This document shows, piece after piece, positions 16,863 through 24,157 of a stretch of 64,000 bases of DNA; the first letter of the stretch is position 1; every line of letters begins with the position of its first letter. The position numbers and the translations under genes are program-made. This DNA is from Rhizobium sp. FKL33. Lineage in GTDB: Bacteria > Pseudomonadota > Alphaproteobacteria > Rhizobiales > Rhizobiaceae. The notes beneath the pieces were generated by a model. The model was given only the letters and a program-made list of their open reading frames with translations. It had not been told where the DNA came from and made no database searches. The stretch is taken from positions 231,166-295,165 of the forward strand of contig NZ_STFX01000054.1 in NCBI RefSeq assembly GCF_005222915.1. The letters run 5' to 3'.

Positions 16863-18557
16863 TCAATCGACGACCAGCAACCCGGCCTGATGCCGCGCGG
16901 CGAGGTGCTGGTCGACGACGGCGCGGTCCATGCAAAGATGCATCCGGCCTTCGCAGCTTCGGCTTAGCTCGGCGAGATCGTCGAAGACAGGCGATTTCGG
17001 CAGGCTGGTCGCCGCCAGAATCCTTGAAGCGAGAAACGGCGCATCGACGCGATCGCCGAGTTTGGCATAGTTCACATCGGCGCCGAAACCGTGCACCGCA
17101 AAGAAGGTCTCATACATCGCGGAACGGAAGTCCGTGGTGTCACGACTCAGATTGTCGGGATCGACGAAGCGCTTGGTGGCCGCGGACTGGTGATCGCCGA
17201 ATTCCGCAAGAACGGAGCCGCGCGGCCCGGGATCCATGCGCCGCGCCTCAATGAAGGCGGCGAGATCGCGACGGGCGACGATGACGCGACGTGCATATTC
17301 GTCCAGTTCGGGATCATCCGAGAGCGGCGCAGCGCTCACCGCCGACGCGGCAGGCAAGCGCGTGGTGAACGGACCATGTGTGAACATGGTCTGCATGGAG
17401 ATGAACAGCGGGCGTCCGTCGGTCTTGCGGTGCTCCGCGACCAGTTTCTGGACGAAGTCGAAGTAGTCGCTGTCGCGCGCGCCGAACGAGCCGAGCTTCA
17501 TCGCGTCGGCGTCGAACACGGTTTCGAAGCCCAGCGACTTGAGGAACGGCCCCTCGTTCACGGAGCGATATTTCAGCGTCATCAGCGCAATGGTGCGATA
17601 GCCGCAATCGGCGAACAGTTGCGGAAGAGAATGACGGATGCGACCTTCCATGACCGCATTGACATAGGGCGCCTGCCAGCCGAAATCGGCCGTCGACAGA
17701 CCAGTCAGAACCGAGAAATTGGTCATCCAGGTGCCAGCTCCGAATGTTTCCACATTCATCGCCCGCATACGGCCGTCGCCGGATCGGAAGGAGTTGCGAA
17801 TATCTTGGGGCAAAGCCAGGTCGGGGGCCAAAGCCGCCGGCGACTGGCTCTCCGATAGAACCAGAAAGAAGTCCGCTTTGTCGGCCAGACGACCGCATGT
17901 TGGCGCAGCGGCCAGATTCGTGGTGGGTTTCACAGAAAAAAAGCGCTCCTCAATGGGCGCAGGGCCAGTCAGATGCCTGATATGGCCCAATGAAAAATAG
18001 AGCGCCGACGCATTGTAGCCCGCCGTGAAGGGGAGGTAATCGGAATCGAAGGTCTGGGCGCGCGGATATGTGGCCGCGCTCAGCGCGATCGCGAGCGGCA
18101 GAAGCGACAAGCGCACCGGCAGCAGGGTCCAGACAGGACTTTCCAGCCTGAAAAGCACGATCAGCATCACCGCCGTCGCGGCCAGAACGGCGAGAGCGCC
18201 GAGGCCCAAGAGCGGATAATATTCGACGAGAAATGAGAAGAGATCCCCGTCCCGCGCCGTGAACAGGAGGTCGTAGACATGCAGCGCCATTCCGTTCAGC
18301 TGATGCTTCACATAGGATGCGAGGCCCTGAAGCACGGTCACCGTCACCGCGGCCGTAACGGAGAAAGTCGGCCGGCGGCTGAAGATAAAGACGATCGCGG
18401 CGATGGCGGCCGTGATACAGAACACATAGGGAATATAGGCCCAGCGGGAATCCATGAAGCGTATGAAGGCGAAGAGGCCCGCGCAGCTCGCTCCGATGGC
18501 GAGTATCTGCGTGACGTTGGGCAGTCCGAGCAGTCTCGCATGCGTCATGGTAAGCAT
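16863..18557 (-). CDS. LTA-synthase/OpgB-like membrane sulfatase-fold transferase
   Basis: A 564-residue protein with about five N-terminal transmembrane helices (residues 12-185) and a large periplasmic alkaline-phosphatase/sulfatase-fold domain. The metal-site stretch FFLVLSESQSP (about 235) and the predicted nucleophile region GAGTWMTNFSVLTGLST (about 280) match the LtaS/OpgB pattern, where a threonine carries the phosphoglycerol. FEDHQS-like LAEFGDHQSA (about 460) supplies further ligands. Likely role: moving phosphoglycerol or a similar group from membrane lipid onto a periplasmic glucan, as CgmB does in Sinorhizobium; this is inference. The ATG at 18557 has TTGAGGA upstream; TTG 18569 is a weaker option. 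A Pho box lies 23 bases upstream. Confidence 0.82.
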   Translation of the reverse strand: MLTMTHARLLGLPNVTQILAIGASCAGLFAFIRFMDSRWAYIPYVFCITAAIAAIVFIFSRRPTFSVTAAVTVTVLQGLASYVKHQLNGMALHVYDLLFTARDGDLFSFLVEYYPLLGLGALAVLAATAVMLIVLFRLESPVWTLLPVRLSLLPLAIALSAATYPRAQTFDSDYLPFTAGYNASALYFSLGHIRHLTGPAPIEERFFSVKPTTNLAAAPTCGRLADKADFFLVLSESQSPAALAPDLALPQDIRNSFRSGDGRMRAMNVETFGAGTWMTNFSVLTGLSTADFGWQAPYVNAVMEGRIRHSLPQLFADCGYRTIALMTLKYRSVNEGPFLKSLGFETVFDADAMKLGSFGARDSDYFDFVQKLVAEHRKTDGRPLFISMQTMFTHGPFTTRLPAASAVSAAPLSDDPELDEYARRVIVARRDLAAFIEARRMDPGPRGSVLAEFGDHQSAATKRFVDPDNLSRDTTDFRSAMYETFFAVHGFGADVNYAKLGDRVDAPFLASRILAATSLPKSPVFDDLAELSRSCEGRMHLCMDRAVVDQHLAARHQAGLLVVD

Positions 18558-18579
18558 GGCGTTCCTCAACTCTGGGGAG

Positions 18580-18597
18580 CTGTCATGATTTTGTCAT
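18580..18597 (+). promoter_or_regulatory. Pho box (PhoB-type direct repeat)
   Basis: CTGTCAT (18580-18586), GATT, TTGTCAT (18591-18597) fits the PhoB operator CTGTCAT-N4-CTGTCAT with one mismatch in 14. Its reading direction points to argC (start 18739), but it sits only 23-40 bases upstream of the LTA-synthase-like start on the other strand, where a bound regulator would more likely repress. Confidence 0.6.
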
Positions 18598-18606
18598 GCC
18601 TGCGAA

Positions 18607-18630
18607 ACCCCAATTTTGCAAACATGGGGT
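18607..18630. promoter_or_regulatory. 24-bp palindrome in the divergent LTA-synthase-like/argC region
   Basis: The arms ACCCCA and TGGGGT enclose a perfect TTTGCAAA core; only positions 13-14 and 23-24 of the symmetric pairs fail. It lies 50 bases upstream of the LTA-synthase-like start and about 110 upstream of argC, ten bases from the Pho box. The regulator is unknown. Confidence 0.5.
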
Positions 18631-18738
18631 CCAATGCCGTTGAGTCACAGTTAATCCGCCGATATATGCGATGGCGAAACCACCCCTTGTCGGCCGCGAT
18701 CATGCGCCGATGCTTCAAAATGAAACAGGACAGATCCG

Positions 18739-19671
18739 ATGAGCGCGAAAATCTTCATTGACGGCGAACATGGCACAACCGGATTGCAGATCCGGGCGCG
18801 CATGGCGGATCGCCGCGATGTCGAACTGCTGTCCATTCCCGAATCGGAACGCCGCAATGCGGCCCTGCGCGAGGATCTGCTCAACAGCGCCGACATCGCC
18901 ATTCTGTGCCTGCCGGACGACGCCTCGAAGGAAGCCGTGGCGATGACCGCCTCCAACCCGAAGGTCCGGATCATCGACACCTCCACCGCCTTCCGCGTGC
19001 ATGCCGACTGGGCCTATGGTTTCGCCGAAATGGATCCGGCTCAAGCGGAGAAAATTCGCTCGTCTCGCTATGTCGCCAATCCCGGCTGCTATCCCACCGG
19101 CGCGATCGGTCTTATCCGTCCGCTGCGCATGGCGGGCCTGCTTCCCGCCGATCACCCCGTGACGGTCAACGCGGTCTCCGGTTATACCGGCGGCGGCAAG
19201 CAGCTGATCGCGCAGATGGAGGATGAAGGCCATGCCGAGCACATCGCCTCGCCGCATTTTCTCTATGGCCTGACCCTCAAGCACAAGCATGTGCCCGAGA
19301 TGCGCGAGCATGGTCTTCTCAAGCGTTCGCCGCTGTTCTCGCCCTCCGTCGGCCGCTTCCCGCAGGGCATGATCGTGCAGATCCCGCTGTTCCGCGACCA
19401 GCTGGCCGCCGGCGCGAGCCTCGAAAGTGTGCATGCGGCGCTGACGGCGCATTATGCGGGCCAGTCGATCGTCGAAGTGGCGCCGCTCGACATTTCCGCA
19501 AAATTGCCGCGCGTCGACGCGGTCGAACTGGCCGGCAAGGACACGATGAAGCTGTTCGTCTTCGGCCAGCCCGATGGCGAGCACATCAATCTCGTGGCGC
19601 TGCTCGACAATCTCGGCAAGGGCGCGTCGGGGGCTGCGGTGCAGAATATGGATCTCATGCTCTCGTCCTGA
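18739..19671 (+). CDS. argC: N-acetyl-gamma-glutamyl-phosphate reductase (type 2)
   Basis: A 310-residue ArgC of the short, type 2 group. It reduces N-acetylglutamyl phosphate to the semialdehyde with NADPH in arginine synthesis. The N-terminus [19 protein letters not shown] is the dinucleotide-binding loop; the catalytic cysteine is Cys117 in [17 protein letters not shown]; the C-terminal half contains [12 protein letters not shown]. The ATG at 18739 is preceded by AACAGGACAG. Upstream are the 24-bp palindrome and Pho box; downstream a large dyad separates it from luxR. Confidence 0.96.
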   Translation: MSAKIFIDGEHGTTGLQIRARMADRRDVELLSIPESERRNAALREDLLNSADIAILCLPDDASKEAVAMTASNPKVRIIDTSTAFRVHADWAYGFAEMDPAQAEKIRSSRYVANPGCYPTGAIGLIRPLRMAGLLPADHPVTVNAVSGYTGGGKQLIAQMEDEGHAEHIASPHFLYGLTLKHKHVPEMREHGLLKRSPLFSPSVGRFPQGMIVQIPLFRDQLAAGASLESVHAALTAHYAGQSIVEVAPLDISAKLPRVDAVELAGKDTMKLFVFGQPDGEHINLVALLDNLGKGASGAAVQNMDLMLSS

Positions 19672-19690
19672 GACATCCGTCCGAGGACGA

Positions 19691-19740
19691 AACACGGATA
19701 GTGCGAATTGTTGCAATTTCGCACTACTAATTTCCGTGTT
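19691..19740. promoter_or_regulatory. Compound dyad between argC and luxR
   Basis: An outer arm pair AACACGGA (19691-19698)/TCCGTGTT (19733-19740) encloses an inner 9-bp pair TAGTGCGAA (19699-19707)/TTCGCACTA (19718-19726) with a TTGCAA-containing loop. No U-tract follows. It begins 20 bases after the argC stop and ends 36 bases before the luxR ATG, so it may be an argC terminator, a LuxR-type operator, or both. Confidence 0.5.
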
Positions 19741-19775
19741 ACGCAGCGTGATCCGATCAGCGCCGCCGAGGGCCT

Positions 19776-20510
19776 ATGCGCTCTATCATCGCGAACATGA
19801 TGTTCGACGTCATCGACAGGCTGGACAAGATATCCAGCGAGGAACAGGCCTTCGCGGAATTGCGAAAGGTCAGTGATTTCTTCGGCCTCAACGCTTTTGC
19901 AATCTCCGGGATTCCCGAGCCGCATGAAAAGATGGACCCTTATGTCCTTCTCAACGGCTGGCCGGAGGAATGGGCGGCGCGCTATCTCGAACGGCAATAT
20001 TTCCGCATCGATCCCGTCATCCAGCGCACGCTGCTGTCGGACAACGCCTTCGTCTGGTCCGATGCGCTCGATCCCGCCAGTGTCGACAAGAGGGCGCTCG
20101 ACTTCATGGGCGAAGCGCGCGACTTCAAGTTCATCGACGGCTTTTCGGTGCCCATCCATTCGATCATGGGCTTTCGCGCCATCGTGACCTATGCGGCCGA
20201 AGAGGTGGACATGCCCCAGGAGGGGCGAAGCGCGCTGCACATGATCTCGATCTATGCGCACAACAAGATCAAGGAACTGAAGAGCGACAACAAACCCCAA
20301 CTGGTCAAGCGCAGTGTTCAGCTGACGCCGCGGGAACGGGAATGCATCTCCTGGTGTTCGGAAGGCAAGACGGCCTGGGAAATCTCCGCGATCCTCGGCA
20401 TCTCCGAACGCACCGTGTCGCATATCCTCGAAAATGCGCAGCGCAAGATGAACACCACAAATCGTGTCCAGCTTGTCGCGGAAGCGTTGAGAGCCGGGTT
20501 GATTAGATAA
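19776..20510 (+). CDS. LuxR-family quorum-sensing transcriptional regulator
   Basis: A 244-residue acyl-homoserine-lactone receptor/activator. The autoinducer domain keeps all six hallmark residues at a constant offset of nine from TraR numbering: Trp66, Tyr70, Asp79, Pro80, Trp94 and Gly122. The C-terminal LuxR helix-turn-helix runs from about residue 178 (LTPRERECISWCSEGKTAWE) through ISERTVSHILENAQRKM to the end. An alternative in-frame ATG lies at 19797. The cognate synthase follows 99 bases downstream on the same strand. Conservation of the full ligand pocket argues for a functional signal receptor, not a degenerate solo. Confidence 0.93.
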   Translation: MRSIIANMMFDVIDRLDKISSEEQAFAELRKVSDFFGLNAFAISGIPEPHEKMDPYVLLNGWPEEWAARYLERQYFRIDPVIQRTLLSDNAFVWSDALDPASVDKRALDFMGEARDFKFIDGFSVPIHSIMGFRAIVTYAAEEVDMPQEGRSALHMISIYAHNKIKELKSDNKPQLVKRSVQLTPRERECISWCSEGKTAWEISAILGISERTVSHILENAQRKMNTTNRVQLVAEALRAGLIR

Positions 20511-20549
20511 TTAGAAATAAGGCGTTCGGCGCTGTCAACTAGGTAAATC

Positions 20550-20564
20550 ACCCCATAGAAGGGT
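20550..20564. promoter_or_regulatory. Short inverted repeat upstream of luxI, candidate lux box
   Basis: ACCC (20550-20553) and GGGT (20561-20564) are separated by seven bases, about 46-60 bases upstream of the luxI start. The left half, ACCCCA, is the same as the arm of the 24-bp palindrome at 18607. Only four pairs match perfectly, so this is a weak call. Confidence 0.3.
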
Positions 20565-20577
20565 TTCCTAAACCAGC

Positions 20578-20608
20578 AGAGACTCCCCCCTATTCAACGG
20601 GAGTCTCT
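20578..20608 (+). promoter_or_regulatory. Hairpin burying the luxI ribosome-binding site
   Basis: AGAGACTCCC (20578-20587) pairs perfectly with GGGAGTCTCT (20599-20608) around an 11-base loop, and the ATG begins two bases later. The only Shine-Dalgarno candidate, GGGAG (20599-20603), is in the 3' arm, so the folded RNA would hide it. If transcription starts inside this stretch the same repeat would act as a DNA operator instead. Confidence 0.6.
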
Positions 20609-20609
20609 A

Positions 20610-21353
20610 ATGCTGAAAGTCGTTACTTCACAAAACATCGATGAAAACGCCCATCTGATGGAGAATGTTTGGCGTTTTCGTCATACGCAATTCGTCGAGC
20701 GCCTGGGTTGGCGTGAACTGAGGTCTGAAGACGGCCGCGAGCGCGACCGTTTCGACGACGATGACGCCGTTCATCTGGTGGCGGCGCGAGGCGACACGGT
20801 CGTCGGCTATACCCGGCTGTTGCGCACCTCCGGCCCGCATCTTCTCCGCGACGTCTACCCCGAGCTCATGCAGGGGCGTTCCTGGCCGCAGGAGGCCGAC
20901 ATTTACGAATGGACGCGCTGCATTTCGGACGAGAAAGCCGGTCAATTCGGCGGCGTTCAGGCGTCGCATCTGTTGATCACCGGCGTGCTCGAATTCTGCC
21001 TGTCCGCCGGCATTCGCGGCCTCGTCGTCGAGACCCATCCCAAGCTCGTCACCTGGATGCTCGAAACGGGTTATGAAGTGGAAACGCTCGCGGCGCCGCG
21101 CGACATCAACAGCGTGCCCGTCGTCGCCGTCCATATCGGCATGACGGAAAAGGCGCTGAAGCGCCACCGCGCGATGTTCGGCATTCGCGGTAGCGTGCTG
21201 GATATCGACGAGGATCTGATCAATCCTGTGACGCGCATGGGCCTTGTCAGGCCGTTCGGCCAACGCATCGACACGGATGCGATGGAGGTCGCCTTCCGCG
21301 CCGACGTCGATTTCACGGCGATGCGCGAAAGCTCCGGCGCGCGATCGAACTGA
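20610..21353 (+). CDS. Acyl-homoserine-lactone synthase (LuxI family)
   Basis: A 247-residue LuxI-type synthase, longer than the usual 190-220 residues. Conserved residues are in place: Arg24, Phe28, Trp34, Glu44, Asp46, Asp49, Arg69, Glu100 and Arg103 (YEWTRCIS). It would join S-adenosylmethionine to an acyl-ACP or acyl-CoA to make a homoserine lactone signal; the acyl group cannot be told from sequence. The ATG at 20610 is fixed by the hairpin with GGGAG just upstream. It is downstream of luxR and its last 41 bases overlap the convergent ctaA gene. Confidence 0.94.
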   Translation: MLKVVTSQNIDENAHLMENVWRFRHTQFVERLGWRELRSEDGRERDRFDDDDAVHLVAARGDTVVGYTRLLRTSGPHLLRDVYPELMQGRSWPQEADIYEWTRCISDEKAGQFGGVQASHLLITGVLEFCLSAGIRGLVVETHPKLVTWMLETGYEVETLAAPRDINSVPVVAVHIGMTEKALKRHRAMFGIRGSVLDIDEDLINPVTRMGLVRPFGQRIDTDAMEVAFRADVDFTAMRESSGARSN

Positions 21354-22461
21354 GCAGATCGAATAGATTGGAGGTGTGAGGACCGCGCGGATATTCCCCG
21401 AGATATCCGCGCAGATTGGCGACGGCGAAGCCGAGGATGATCACGGCGAAGCCCTGATGGGCCAATGCGAGACCGATGTCGACATGGGTCAACAGCGTGG
21501 CGACGCCGAGGCCGGCCTGCAGGAACACCATGCCGAACAGGATCACGCCGCGATTGGCGTGCGCTGTCGCCGGCAGACTGCGCAGAAGCCAGATCATGTT
21601 CGCAAGCGCCGCAGCGAACATGAGATAGGCGTTCATGCGGTGAACGAACTGCACCGTCTTGATGTTCTCGAACAGATTGAGCCAGAGCGGTTTCATCACC
21701 CAAAGGCCGTCCGGAATAATGGCTCCGTCGATCAGCGGCCAGGTGTTGAAGGCGAGGCCGGCGTCGAGCCCGGCCACCAGCGCGCCGAGATAGATCTGCA
21801 GCAGCACGAGAAACAACAAAGCGCCTGCGGCTTTGGCCTGCGGGCTTCTCGGCATCGCCTGTCCCGAAGGCGGCGCAAGCCCGCGCCAGACCCAGGCGAT
21901 GGAGGCGAAGATCAGACAGGCCACCGTCAGATGCACCGCCAGGCGATACTGGCTGACATCGACCCGCTTGGCGAGGCCTGACGACACCATCCACCAGCCG
22001 ATCGCGCCCTGCAGCCCGCCAAGGGCGAGAATGCCGGTCAGCGGCCAACGCAGCGATTTTTCAAGCCGTCCCGTGGCCCAGAAGAAGAGTAACGGCACGC
22101 CGAAGATCACACCGATCCAGCGGGCGATCAAGCGATGCGCCCATTCCCACCAGAAGATGACCTTGAACTCGTCGAGCGTCATGCCCTTGTTGATCTGGCT
22201 ATATTCCGGGATCTGCTTGTAGAGCGCGAATTCCTCTTCCCATTCGGCGACGCTCAACGGCGGGATCGCCCCATGGATGGGTTTCCATTCGGTGATCGAC
22301 AGGCCGGAATCGGTGAGACGGGTGGCTCCGCCCACCAGCACCAACGCCAGGATCGCGAGAAGAACGAAGCCAAGCCAGCTTCGAACGGCGCGGCGATTGG
22401 CCTCGGCGCGGTCAGAACGCTTGTCCGCGCCTTCATGGGCGTTTATGGCTGTATCGATCAT
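21313..22461 (-). CDS. ctaA: Heme A synthase (CtaA/COX15)
   Basis: A 382-residue inner-membrane protein with eight predicted transmembrane helices. It oxidises the C8 methyl of heme O to make heme A for aa3-type cytochrome oxidase. Type features are GGATRLTDSGLSITEWKP after helix 1 and the heme-ligand histidines in FWWEWAHRLIARW, YRLAVHLTVA, VQFVHRMNAY and ALAHQGFAVI. The ATG at 22461 follows AAAGGATGA. Its 3' end overlaps luxI by 41 bases in convergent orientation, so the two transcripts share complementary ends. It is divergent from the DUF2842 gene. Confidence 0.96.
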   Translation of the reverse strand: MIDTAINAHEGADKRSDRAEANRRAVRSWLGFVLLAILALVLVGGATRLTDSGLSITEWKPIHGAIPPLSVAEWEEEFALYKQIPEYSQINKGMTLDEFKVIFWWEWAHRLIARWIGVIFGVPLLFFWATGRLEKSLRWPLTGILALGGLQGAIGWWMVSSGLAKRVDVSQYRLAVHLTVACLIFASIAWVWRGLAPPSGQAMPRSPQAKAAGALLFLVLLQIYLGALVAGLDAGLAFNTWPLIDGAIIPDGLWVMKPLWLNLFENIKTVQFVHRMNAYLMFAAALANMIWLLRSLPATAHANRGVILFGMVFLQAGLGVATLLTHVDIGLALAHQGFAVIILGFAVANLRGYLGEYPRGPHTSNLFDLLSSIARRSFRASP

Positions 22462-22540
22462 GACGGGTCATCCTTTTGCACCAAGCTCTGCTATATCAAG
22501 TACGAGCCTGGCAAGACCCATAAGCGGGATGTGAGACAAA

Positions 22541-22756
22541 ATGCCCAAGACGCTTCGCAAACTGATCGGCGTGGTGCTGATCATCGCCTTGGTCCTGATC
22601 TATGCGCTGGTCGCCACCACCGTGGCCGCCGCCACGCTGGGAGCCGCGCATTGGAGCGTGCACCTTCTCTATTTCCTCTTCACCGGGCTGCTCTGGATCC
22701 TGCCTGCCATGTTCATCATCAAGTGGATGGAACGCCCCGATCGTCCCAAGGCCTGA
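22541..22756 (+). CDS. DUF2842 small membrane protein
   Basis: A 71-residue protein with two transmembrane helices (LIGVVLIIALVLIYALVATT and LLYFLFTGLLWILPAMFII) and a positively charged start (MPKTLRKL), matching the alphaproteobacterial DUF2842 family of unknown function. It is divergent from ctaA with 79 bases between the starts, so the two may share a control region. Family recognition is good; function is unknown. Confidence 0.88.
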   Translation: MPKTLRKLIGVVLIIALVLIYALVATTVAAATLGAAHWSVHLLYFLFTGLLWILPAMFIIKWMERPDRPKA

Positions 22757-22888
22757 TCGAGGCTGTGCACGATAACCCCGTGTTAACCCCGCTTTTTCAA
22801 AAAGACGCAGATTCGGACGGGGATTCAGTCTTTATTGGCCAAACAGCGCCTAGAACGCCTCAAATTCTCGTGATGGGAGTGTGGGGCC

Positions 22889-24130
22889 GTGTTGGCGGGA
22901 CAGTCGAGGGCTAGTTACGTGGACATCACCGAAGGGGAGATGCCGCAGATCGCGAAGGAGACGCCGATGGGCGCCCCCGGTCTCTCCATGACCGTGCATA
23001 CGGAGATGGAGCCCCTCGAGGCCGACTGGCGCGCGCTCGAAGCCGAAGCCCACAACTCACCCCATCAGGCCTATGACTATTGCCGCGCCTGGCGCGATAA
23101 TTTCGAACGCCCGCTGCGCATCGTGGTCGGTCGTCTCGATGGACGCCTGGCCTTCCTGCTGCCGCTCGAGATCACCCGGGGTCGGCTGTTCACCCGCGCC
23201 CAGTTCATCGGCGCCGAACATTCCAACATCAACACCGGGCTGTTTTCGTCGGAATTCCTCGCCCGCGCCAGCCGCGAGACGATGAACGCCATTGCCGCCG
23301 ACATGCGCGACGCGCTGACCGGCGTCGATTGCATCGTGCTGTCCAACATGCCCGGCCTCTGGCGCGACATGGTGATGCCGTTCACGCTTCTGCCGCATAT
23401 CGCCAATCAGAACCACGCTTTCCAGCTCCGCATGAAGGCGAATTTCGTCGAGACGCTCGCGCAACTCAACGCCAAGCGCCGCCGCAAGAAATACAGCGTC
23501 GGCCACCGCCGGCTCGAAGCGCTCGGCGGCTATGAGCATATCGTGGCGGAGACGCCTGATGAAAAGCATGCGCTTCTCGACATGTTTTTCGAGCAGAAGG
23601 CCGCGCGGCTCGCCGAATTCGGGCTGCCGAACGTGTTCGCCTGCCCCAAGACCCGAGCGTTCCTGCACGCCACGCTCGATGCGCCGCAGGATGGGGCGAA
23701 TTTCCCCCTGCGCATGCATGCGCTGCGGATGACAGGCGGCGAGTTCGCAGGCGAAACGCCGGCGATCGCCGGACTGACGCGCAAGGGCGATCATGTGATC
23801 GTGCAATTCTGTTCGATCGGCTCGGGGCCGACCACCGAGGCCAGCCCGGGCGAATTGTTGTTTCACCTGATGATCGAGCAGTACAACAAGGATGGCGGCG
23901 GGCTGTTCGACTTCGGCATCGGCGACATGCCGTTCAAGCGCTCCTGGTGCACCGATGAAACGGTGCAGATCAACGTGGCGATCCCGGTGACGCCGGTCGG
24001 CAGGCTGGCGGCGCTGAAGGAGGAAACCGCCACGCGGCTGAAAACGCTGATCAAGCAGAACCCGGCGCTCTATCAGTTCCTGCAGCGCATTCGGTCGCGG
24101 TCTCATCCGGCTCCCGCCGCCGAAGATTGA
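22889..24130 (+). CDS. GNAT/CelD-like acyltransferase of the exopolysaccharide locus
   Basis: A 413-residue protein of the BioF2/CelD/BcsL-like acetyltransferase group. The N-terminal half carries SPHQAYDYCRAWRDNFERP and the C-terminal GNAT domain carries KRRRKKYSVGHRRLEALGG, MFFEQKAARLAEFGLPN and LFDFGIGDMPFKRSWC. Such proteins are common in rhizobial polysaccharide clusters and may acylate the sugar chain or act in peptidyl transfer; neither is shown here. The start is taken as GTG 22889, which has GGGAG upstream; ATG 22940 is an alternative. It faces the GumC-like gene convergently, 27 bases away. Confidence 0.8.
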   Translation: MLAGQSRASYVDITEGEMPQIAKETPMGAPGLSMTVHTEMEPLEADWRALEAEAHNSPHQAYDYCRAWRDNFERPLRIVVGRLDGRLAFLLPLEITRGRLFTRAQFIGAEHSNINTGLFSSEFLARASRETMNAIAADMRDALTGVDCIVLSNMPGLWRDMVMPFTLLPHIANQNHAFQLRMKANFVETLAQLNAKRRRKKYSVGHRRLEALGGYEHIVAETPDEKHALLDMFFEQKAARLAEFGLPNVFACPKTRAFLHATLDAPQDGANFPLRMHALRMTGGEFAGETPAIAGLTRKGDHVIVQFCSIGSGPTTEASPGELLFHLMIEQYNKDGGGLFDFGIGDMPFKRSWCTDETVQINVAIPVTPVGRLAALKEETATRLKTLIKQNPALYQFLQRIRSRSHPAPAAED

Positions 24131-24157
24131 CGGCAGGCCCCTGCTCTTCCGAAATGA

